A stretch of 8,441 bases of DNA from Eubacteriales Family XIII. Incertae Sedis bacterium. Lineage in GTDB: Bacteria > Bacillota > Clostridia > Peptostreptococcales > Anaerovoracaceae. Below are positions 1-5,074 of the stretch, one piece after another. Location: NCBI GenBank assembly GCA_031276775.1, contig JAISML010000061.1, forward strand, positions 1 to 8,441, in the 5' to 3' direction. Position numbers and translations under genes: made by a program. The notes below the pieces were generated by a model. That model made no database searches. It was not told the origin of the DNA and saw only the letters and a program-made list of their open reading frames with translations. Position 1 is the first letter of the stretch. Every line of letters starts with the position of its first letter.

Positions 1-142
1 TTTTGGGCGTTATGTTTTTTTTTGGGGGTTTTTTAAAAAAATATCGCCGCCCCCGGGGGGTTATTTCACCCTTTTGGGGTACACCCCCCCCCGGCGGTTG
101 ACTCATATCGGTTCGCGGACGTCGCGCATGCCGCCGCGGACT
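1..142. other. Homopolymer-rich non-coding end, probable low-quality contig terminus
   Basis: The first ~100 bases are a succession of single-base runs: nine T, five G, six T and seven A, then five C and six G, then nine C. Nothing else in the window looks like this. No gene, convincing terminator or RNA can be supported here. The stretch lies downstream of the sigma-54 regulator stop codon (143-145). A transcription terminator would be expected here, but none with a clean stem plus U-run on the minus strand is visible. A genuine low-complexity spacer is possible; a sequencing or assembly artefact at a contig edge is more likely. Confidence 0.6.
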
Positions 143-2266
143 TTAGCCGGGACGTCTGTTTTCATCCAAACGCTTTTTCTTTCGCATAAATTGGCTCTGA
201 CTGATCCCCAAGGCTTCCGCCGCTTTTCGGGACGAGCCGTACTGCGCGTAAGCTTCGGCGATCAGGCGGTCTTCGTACTGTTCGATGATCGACGGCAATC
301 CGCCGGAAAAATCCGTGCCGTTCTCCGCCGGCGCCGTTTGGCTCACGCGGGACGCCACCCGTCCCGCTTCTTTTTCCCGAATGACGTCCATGGCGGTAAT
401 CCGGTCGGCGCGCGTGACGATCAGCAGCCGTTGCACCGTGTTTTCCAATTCGCGTATGTTTCCGGGCCAGGCGCGCGCGCGCAGGGCGTCGACGGCATCG
501 TCCGAGAACGTCTTTTCCACACCGAATTTCCTGCCGTATTTTTTCAGGAAATGCCCGGCGAGCGCCGGTATTTCTTCCTTTCGTTCCGCGAGCCCGGGGA
601 CATGAATCGGGAAGACGTTCAGGCGGTAATAGAGATCGCGCCGCATGCCATCCTTGGAAAGCAACTCGTCGGGCGTCAGGTTCGTGGCCGCGAGAATGCG
701 CACGTTCGTCTTCTCCGCCGCCGTACCTCCCACTTTGAAATATTCCCCGTCCTGGATGACGCGCAGGAGTTTGGCCTGCAGATCCGACGGCAGTTCCGAG
801 ACTTCGTCGAGAAAGATGGTGCCGTTGTTCGCAATCTCAAAGAAACCCTTTTTCCCTTTGTCGGAAGCCCCGGTAAAGGCGCCTTTCTCGTAGCCGAAGA
901 ATTCCGATTCCAACAGATGGGGGGAGATGGCGGCACAGTTTACGCGGATGAACGGCCTCATGCTGCGGGCGCTGTTCTGGAAGAGCATGGTGGCGACTTT
1001 CTCTTTCCCCACGCCGGTCTCCCCCGTGATCAGCACGTTGCAATCATATTTCGCGACGCGCAGTATTTCATCCAGAACCCGCATCATCGCTTCGCTTTCA
1101 CAGATGAAATCATCCGTCAGGCTGTTTCTGTATCCCTGCATTTCGGCGCTGCGCTTTGTGCGGGCGATGGGGTAGTCGGTGTGGCTCGGGTTTCGATCGA
1201 CCGAAAAGGAAGCGCCCTGGAATGCCGGCGTCAGTTCGGTCGCCAACATGATGTCAAAGTCCGCGTATTTCTCCAAATAGCCGTTTGCCACCCGTACGTC
1301 CAAGTCGCGGGAAATCGCCTCCGTCATGTACAGCGCGTTGCCGAAATTGTTGATGATGTTGGCGAATATAACGGAACCGCCGTTCTTCGCGGCCACCACA
1401 TTGATGGTCTCGCCGCCGGGGATGTCCGCGCAGTTGACGGCGAGATCGAAACGGCCGTCCAAGTCCAAGGCTTCAATGCATTCCACGGGTCTGAGTATTT
1501 CCACATAATGGATTTCATCGAACGTTTCGCGCAGAATCCGGTTGAGGCTCTCCCCTTTGTCCACTTTCACGCCGGCGCTTTTATCGACCAGACAGATGAT
1601 GCGCGCGCTTTGACCCGCCGTCTTGCGGATGGCTCTGCCGAACAGGAGGTTCGTGATGAGCTGATCCCCCACGATGAGAAAATCCCGCTTGCCCGCCGCC
1701 GCCTTGCTGACGTGATACAAAGTACCCGATTCATTGCTGATATACATCAGCAATTCCGACGGAATGCTGTCCGGTTTTTTGACCACCGGCGCCTTGCTGA
1801 AGATGATGCCGTACCCCTGCGCCTCGACCGAAGAGAAGAACATGTCGATCTTTCCGATGCTTTTGACACAGATGGGGATGGACGCCAGGGATGAATTGCA
1901 GATGATCTTGTCGCCGACTTTGATCCCCGCCGTGTTCTCGTAGGCCGGACCGATCTCTTCCACGACGCCGTACAATTGACCGCCCGTGTCCGTCACAGGG
2001 TTGTGCATTTTGCCTCTGCGCGAAACGATGTCCATGATGCGGGCGCCGATCCGGTCGGGATCGTTGTTGTTCTCCGCGCATATTTGCTTGAAACTCGTAG
2101 GCTCGATCATGAGTTTGATGAGCGATACGCGCAACTCTCCGGCCGCTATCGTTTCGCTGTTGTCCACACGCCAAGCCGTGGTGGGCAACACGTTTTGCGG
2201 CTCGACGGAGCGTTTCGCGCCGTATATGACCATATTCGCTCCGGAGCGGTTTTCTGTGCGTTTCAT
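143..2266 (-). CDS. Sigma-54-dependent transcriptional activator with N-terminal 3,5-diaminohexanoate dehydrogenase-like (Kdd-like) sensor domain
   Basis: This 707-aa protein is a bacterial enhancer-binding protein. Residues ~12-350 resemble L-erythro-3,5-diaminohexanoate dehydrogenase of the lysine fermentation pathway: an N-terminal YG..R..EP..VLP segment, GKM.NPVT..GG at 85-96, KVGDKI at 116-121, then a Rossmann-like half. Residues ~385-620 are the AAA+ sigma-54 activator domain: Walker A GETGVGKE (415-422), the sigma-54 contact loop GAFTGA (462-467), Walker B FLDE (485-488), ATN sensor I (527-529) and WPGNIREL (600-607). Residues ~658-700 are a Fis-type helix-turn-helix (SRKAAEALGIS). There is no receiver or PAS domain, so the dehydrogenase-like part is the likely signal input. 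The glycine motif expected in its Rossmann fold is degraded (G-D-Q-L-I-T from 200), suggesting ligand sensing rather than catalysis. The chosen start has AAAGGGG just upstream. Met12 (2233), with GGAG ahead, also fits the family's N-terminus. The gene is probably cotranscribed with the upstream pseudouridine synthase. Sigma-54 activator identity is near certain; the Kdd-like assignment is from memory of the family. Confidence 0.93.
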   Translation of the reverse strand: MKRTENRSGANMVIYGAKRSVEPQNVLPTTAWRVDNSETIAAGELRVSLIKLMIEPTSFKQICAENNNDPDRIGARIMDIVSRRGKMHNPVTDTGGQLYGVVEEIGPAYENTAGIKVGDKIICNSSLASIPICVKSIGKIDMFFSSVEAQGYGIIFSKAPVVKKPDSIPSELLMYISNESGTLYHVSKAAAGKRDFLIVGDQLITNLLFGRAIRKTAGQSARIICLVDKSAGVKVDKGESLNRILRETFDEIHYVEILRPVECIEALDLDGRFDLAVNCADIPGGETINVVAAKNGGSVIFANIINNFGNALYMTEAISRDLDVRVANGYLEKYADFDIMLATELTPAFQGASFSVDRNPSHTDYPIARTKRSAEMQGYRNSLTDDFICESEAMMRVLDEILRVAKYDCNVLITGETGVGKEKVATMLFQNSARSMRPFIRVNCAAISPHLLESEFFGYEKGAFTGASDKGKKGFFEIANNGTIFLDEVSELPSDLQAKLLRVIQDGEYFKVGGTAAEKTNVRILAATNLTPDELLSKDGMRRDLYYRLNVFPIHVPGLAERKEEIPALAGHFLKKYGRKFGVEKTFSDDAVDALRARAWPGNIRELENTVQRLLIVTRADRITAMDVIREKEAGRVASRVSQTAPAENGTDFSGGLPSIIEQYEDRLIAEAYAQYGSSRKAAEALGISQSQFMRKKKRLDENRRPG

Positions 2267-2284
2267 AGTTCCCCTTTGCCTTGC

Positions 2285-2307
2285 CGCATAGCCTGCAATG
2301 CTATGCG
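2285..2307 (-). repeat. Intercistronic 8-bp hairpin overlapping a stop codon
   Basis: On the minus strand CGCATAGC, a 7-nt loop and GCTATGCG form a perfect 8-bp stem. The TAG stop of the pseudouridine synthase lies inside its 5' arm. No U-run follows; the next bases lead straight into the Shine-Dalgarno of the sigma-54 regulator. It is therefore not a classical intrinsic terminator. It may affect translational coupling, mRNA processing or stability between the two cistrons (inference). Confidence 0.7.
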
Positions 2308-3005
2308 TTCAACAAACTGTCGATCTCCCGGCGATTCATCTTTCTGTAATGTCCCTGTTTCAGATTTCCGAGGCGCACCTCCCCGACGGCGGTCCGCTCC
2401 AATTCGAGAACCTTGTTCCCCACCGCCGCGAACATCTTCCTGATCTGGCGGTTCTTGCCTTCCCGTATGCGAATCTCGACGAGGGCGCTCTGTTTCCCCT
2501 GCCGGATGACCTCCACCTCCGCCGGCGCCGTCGTATAGCCGCCGATGTCAACGCCCCGCCTGAGAACGGCGACGCGCTCGCGGGAGAGAACGCCAACGAC
2601 CTTCGCGCGATAGGTTTTGCATATCCCATGGCTCGGATGCGTCATTCTGTAGGCCAGCGCGCCGTCGTTGGTCATCACGATCAGCCCTGTTGTGGCGGCG
2701 TCCAAGCGTCCCACGGGGAAGATCCGTTCCTCGATGTCGCGCACCAAATCCATGACCGTCGGGCGATCCCGATCATCGCCCACCGATGTGATAAAACCTT
2801 TGGGCTTGTTCAGCACGATATAGACGGAGCGCGTTTCCGGCGCGAGCGTCCGCCCGTCCGCCTCGACCGTGTCCCCGTCCTTCACATCATACCCGGGCGT
2901 CAGGATCACCTGCCCGTTCACCCTGACTTTTCCGTTTTTCGTGAGCTCATCCGCTCCGCGTCTGCCGGTCACGCCGGCCCGCGCAATGTATTTGTTCAGT
3001 CTCAT
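2301..3005 (-). CDS. rluB: Pseudouridine synthase, RsuA/RluB family
   Basis: This 234-aa protein isomerises a uridine in rRNA to pseudouridine. Residues 1-48 form an S4 RNA-binding domain (RLNKYIARAGV...R..ADELTKNGKVRVNG). The catalytic domain follows with LNKPKG (65-70) and the signature VGRLDAATTGLIVMTNDG (98-115), where Asp102 is the catalytic aspartate. The family motif REGKNRQIRKM lies at 181-191. Length and motif order are typical and nothing looks broken. RluB (23S rRNA) is the usual Firmicute assignment, but RsuA, RluE and RluF share these motifs, so the exact target is inferred. No Shine-Dalgarno precedes the ATG. Instead an extended -10 promoter ends 7 nt before it, suggesting a leaderless transcript. 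The sigma-54 regulator follows 34 bp downstream on the same strand. Confidence 0.95.
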   Translation of the reverse strand: MRLNKYIARAGVTGRRGADELTKNGKVRVNGQVILTPGYDVKDGDTVEADGRTLAPETRSVYIVLNKPKGFITSVGDDRDRPTVMDLVRDIEERIFPVGRLDAATTGLIVMTNDGALAYRMTHPSHGICKTYRAKVVGVLSRERVAVLRRGVDIGGYTTAPAEVEVIRQGKQSALVEIRIREGKNRQIRKMFAAVGNKVLELERTAVGEVRLGNLKQGHYRKMNRREIDSLLNA

Positions 3006-3012
3006 GATCTAA

Positions 3013-3041
3013 ATTCAAACATGATTGGGCGGGAATGTCAA
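3013..3041 (-). promoter_or_regulatory. Promoter of the pseudouridine synthase operon, probably leaderless
   Basis: On the minus strand there is a perfect -35 TTGACA (complement of 3036-3041), a 17-nt spacer and a -10 TTGAAT (complement of 3013-3018) preceded by TG one base upstream, an extended -10. Standard spacing puts the transcription start at about 3006, one base before the ATG at 3005. Promoter elements are read directly; the start site is predicted. Confidence 0.7.
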
Positions 3042-3076
3042 TGGACCGGGAGCATTTTCCGCCATCGGCGGCAGGC

Positions 3077-3130
3077 AAACCGGACAAACCGGAAACCGCA
3101 GCGCGACCTTCGCGGGATTCATCGGTTTCC
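3077..3130. repeat. AAACCGG repeats and 8-bp inverted repeat in divergent intergenic region
   Basis: AAACCGGAC (3077-3085) is followed immediately by AAACCGGAA (3086-3094), which runs into a third partial copy, AAACCG (3093-3098). GGAAACCG (3091-3098) is exactly complementary to CGGTTTCC (3123-3130). Between them CGCGA and TCGCG form a smaller nested stem. This could be an operator array or a cruciform/RNA hairpin. No coding sequence or terminator U-run is associated with it. The rest of 3042-3212 shows nothing else recognisable. Confidence 0.5.
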
Positions 3131-3212
3131 CAATGTGCCCGGATTAATGTCTGCGCCCCCATTTATGTCTATCCTGCGCGGAAATCCCTCAACAGCACAA
3201 TGCCGGAGGGGA

Positions 3213-3233
3213 CATCGAACCGGTTTGTCGATG
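3213..3233. promoter_or_regulatory. Candidate operator overlapping the -35 of the AraC-family gene
   Basis: CATCGA (3213-3218) and TCGATG (3228-3233) are perfect inverted repeats separated by nine bases. The gap contains most of the palindrome AACCGGTT (3218-3225), and an inverted AAACCGG copy sits at 3220-3226. The element covers the -35 hexamer (3225-3230), the position expected for a repressor or autoregulatory site. The bound protein is unknown; the adjacent AraC-type regulator is the obvious candidate. Confidence 0.45.
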
Positions 3234-3252
3234 CGCCGTTTTGTGATACAAT
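3225..3252 (+). promoter_or_regulatory. Extended -10 promoter of the AraC-family gene, leaderless
   Basis: The -35 TTGTCG (3225-3230), a 16-nt spacer and the -10 TACAAT (3247-3252) with an upstream TG (3244-3245) make an extended -10 promoter. The ATG begins only six bases after the -10, so standard spacing predicts transcription starting at the A of ATG (3259). No Shine-Dalgarno is present or could be transcribed from this promoter. Confidence 0.7.
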
Positions 3253-3258
3253 CTTATC

Positions 3259-4908
3259 ATGCTGAAAGAGAAACTCTGTTACGAGGATCAACTGCCCGTC
3301 AACGTGATCGCGGCGGCCATATCGGAGTATCCCATCCACTTTCATGAGGATTTGGAGTTGGTCTGTCTGCTGTCCGGAAGCATGACGCTGCGCAACGGAT
3401 ACTATACCCACACCATGCGGCCCGGCGACATTTTTGTTTTCAACGACAGGGAACTGCACAGTTTCCGGGCGACGGACGAACCGAACGCCGCCGTCATCCT
3501 ACAGATCGATTCGTCATACTTTTCCGGCGTTTATCCCGATCTCAAAACCGGCTTTTTCGTCACCGACACGGACGGGCCGGACACGCCCGAAATGGACGAG
3601 CTGAGAACCGTTTTGATCCGCATCGTCATGGCTTTCTTCTCCGACGGAACCGATCGCGCCGCGCGCGTCGTCGAGCACACGCACAGTCTGCTGTCTTTGC
3701 TCATGGAGGAATTTCGTTGTTTTTCCATGGAAAACGGTCGCTTCGTCAATGTCTCCAAGAACAGGACGAACAAAATTTTGACCGGGCGCATGCACAGAAT
3801 TCAGGACTATCTCTACGCCAATTACAGCAAGAAGCTGACGCTCCGTGAAATCGCGGAGCGGGAACATCTCAGCGTCTACTACCTTTCCCATGTCATCAAG
3901 TCGGCGACCGGGCTGAGTTTCAAAGAATTTCTCGGATTCATCCGCGTGGAGGAGTCGGAAAAATATCTGCTTGGCACGGACATGAAGATTCCCGACGTCT
4001 CCGACGCCGTAGGTTTTTCGGCGGTGCGGTATTACGAAAAATATTTTGCGAAGTGGTTCGGCATGAGCCCCGGGGAATACAGGATGACACACCCCGACCA
4101 TGCCGGGAATCGGAACCCGGCCGCCGTGTACAGCAAACTCGGCGGAGACACGATCAAGGCGGCGATCAAAGAGAAATTCAACGATGTCTACCGGGAATAC
4201 GCGGCCGTTTCCCGCTTGCCCGCAATGGTGATCTCCGTGAACCTGAATGAGACCAAAGGGTTCGATCCCTCAAAAGCCGACCCGCTTCTTCGGATGTTGC
4301 GGGATCTGCGGGACGGCGGGGAACTTTCGGGATCCTCGGACAACCGGGGGATCCCGGGCGCCGCGGACGGATCGGACACGGAAAGGATCGCGCATCCCGC
4401 CGCGCTCCTGTTTGAAATGTGGGAAAGCTTGGGCGAGCGAATCATCGACGCCGGCGGGCGTCACATCATTTCCGTGGGCGGGTGCGAAACTCCCGGCAGC
4501 AAAACCGGAACCGGCGCGGCCGGCGTCAGCATCCTGCTGTGGAATGCGGATGCGGGCGACGGACGGGAGCGCACGGAACTGCTCGTGCGCCTTGTCGGTT
4601 TGTCCGGGATGTACGATGTCCGCAGGATCTCCTACGAGGGGCGGGGCGCCGCGGCGGCAACGGAGCGCCGCAAATCACAAAACGGCAAAGAAACGCGCGC
4701 GCGCGCCCGGAACGCAAAAAGGGAAGCGCTGTGCCGCAGGGTGGACACATTCCCGACGGTGGCGCACACGCGGATGAAGGTGACAAAAAGATTGACCCTG
4801 CAAGTGGAATCCGAGCTTTCCGGCGCCGTGCTGATCCTGATCGATCAAAATATTCCGGACGGGACGGAGCACCCCGACCCGGCATGCCAATTGCATCAAA
4901 CACGGTAA
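3259..4908 (+). CDS. AraC-family transcriptional regulator with cupin sensor and truncated GH39-like C-terminal region
   Basis: This is a 549-aa probable DNA-binding regulator. Residues ~18-80 are an AraC-type cupin ligand pocket (FHEDLEL at 28-34, RPGDIFVF at 54-61, ELHSF at 65-69). Residues ~177-277 hold two helix-turn-helix units: TLREIAEREHLS then the recognition helix near 207-218, and IPDVSDAVGFSAVRYYEKYF...G.SPGEYR at 244-275. About 270 residues follow. Residues ~380-405 (AALLFEMWESLGERIIDAGG), 423-458 (SILLWNADAG to YDVRRISYE) and 495-530 resemble the C-terminal beta-rich part of AraC proteins that end in a GH39-like module. The TIM barrel that should precede it is missing; only a Gly/Asp-rich linker (~330-378) is there. 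An Arg/Lys-rich insert at 462-494 includes a (CG)6 tract. The inducer is unknown; a sugar is only a guess. Control of the downstream binding-protein operon is possible. The next in-frame ATG would remove the cupin, so the given start is preferred. Confidence 0.88.
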   Translation: MLKEKLCYEDQLPVNVIAAAISEYPIHFHEDLELVCLLSGSMTLRNGYYTHTMRPGDIFVFNDRELHSFRATDEPNAAVILQIDSSYFSGVYPDLKTGFFVTDTDGPDTPEMDELRTVLIRIVMAFFSDGTDRAARVVEHTHSLLSLLMEEFRCFSMENGRFVNVSKNRTNKILTGRMHRIQDYLYANYSKKLTLREIAEREHLSVYYLSHVIKSATGLSFKEFLGFIRVEESEKYLLGTDMKIPDVSDAVGFSAVRYYEKYFAKWFGMSPGEYRMTHPDHAGNRNPAAVYSKLGGDTIKAAIKEKFNDVYREYAAVSRLPAMVISVNLNETKGFDPSKADPLLRMLRDLRDGGELSGSSDNRGIPGAADGSDTERIAHPAALLFEMWESLGERIIDAGGRHIISVGGCETPGSKTGTGAAGVSILLWNADAGDGRERTELLVRLVGLSGMYDVRRISYEGRGAAAATERRKSQNGKETRARARNAKREALCRRVDTFPTVAHTRMKVTKRLTLQVESELSGAVLILIDQNIPDGTEHPDPACQLHQTR

Positions 4909-4911
4909 AAA

Positions 4912-4940
4912 TTGCAAAAGGTTTGTACATTTGTTAGAAT
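4912..4940 (+). promoter_or_regulatory. Promoter of the binding protein-NifU-dipeptidase operon
   Basis: A -35 TTGCAA (4912-4917), a 17-nt spacer and a -10 TAGAAT (4935-4940) lie just after the AraC gene stop (4906-4908). The predicted start is about 4947, giving a leader of roughly 128 nt to the GTG at 5075. This suggests that the operon can be expressed independently of the AraC gene. Confidence 0.6.
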
Positions 4941-4946
4941 GAAAGA

Positions 4947-5074
4947 GTATTGGGCACGACGCGTTTTTGGTCCGCCGGGCGGTGGCGCGGACATCGCGGC
5001 GCAACCGGAAACGCAAAGAAAGAAAACGCAAAGCAAAGAAGCGGCGGCGCTCCCTCCGCACAGGCGGTAAAACA
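4947..5074 (+). promoter_or_regulatory. 5' leader of the binding-protein operon with hairpin and A-rich repeats
   Basis: This leader separates the predicted transcription start from the chosen GTG. GTCCGC (4970-4975) pairs with GCGGAC (4987-4992) across an 11-nt loop. Downstream, AAACGCAAAG occurs twice (5009-5018 and 5024-5033), giving a purine-rich unstructured stretch. AGGCGG (5062-5067) is a near-consensus Shine-Dalgarno seven bases before GTG 5075. I recognise no known riboswitch class here. Confidence 0.4.

Noticed and set aside
74..1894. 606-codon open frame on the plus strand opposite the sigma-54 regulator
   Set aside because: It is antisense to a gene with full AAA+ and Fis motifs; its translation has no recognisable domain and starts in the suspect homopolymer end. 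It is a by-product of GC-biased codon use.
2267..2300. Separate promoter or terminator for the sigma-54 regulator in the 34-bp gap
   Set aside because: No -35/-10 pair is present, and the hairpin here has no U-run.
2298..3347. 349-codon open frame on the plus strand opposite the pseudouridine synthase
   Set aside because: It is antisense to a clear RluB-family gene, runs through the promoter region and into the AraC gene in the wrong frame, and shows no family signature.
4951..4970. Possible sigma-54 -24/-12 promoter (TTGGGCACGACGCG...)
   Set aside because: The GG and GC doublets are not at the required spacing, and the -12 TTGC is absent.
4939..5070. 43-codon ORF starting ATG at 4939, ending just before GTG 5075, a possible leader peptide
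   Set aside because: Its ATG overlaps the -10 box of the predicted promoter, so it would lie upstream of the transcription start; no Shine-Dalgarno or recognisable peptide feature.
4967..5074. N-terminal extension of the binding protein from TTG 4967
   Set aside because: It would add a 36-residue Arg/Lys-rich head before an already long n-region. No Shine-Dalgarno precedes the TTG, and the A-rich repeats fit a leader better than coding sequence.
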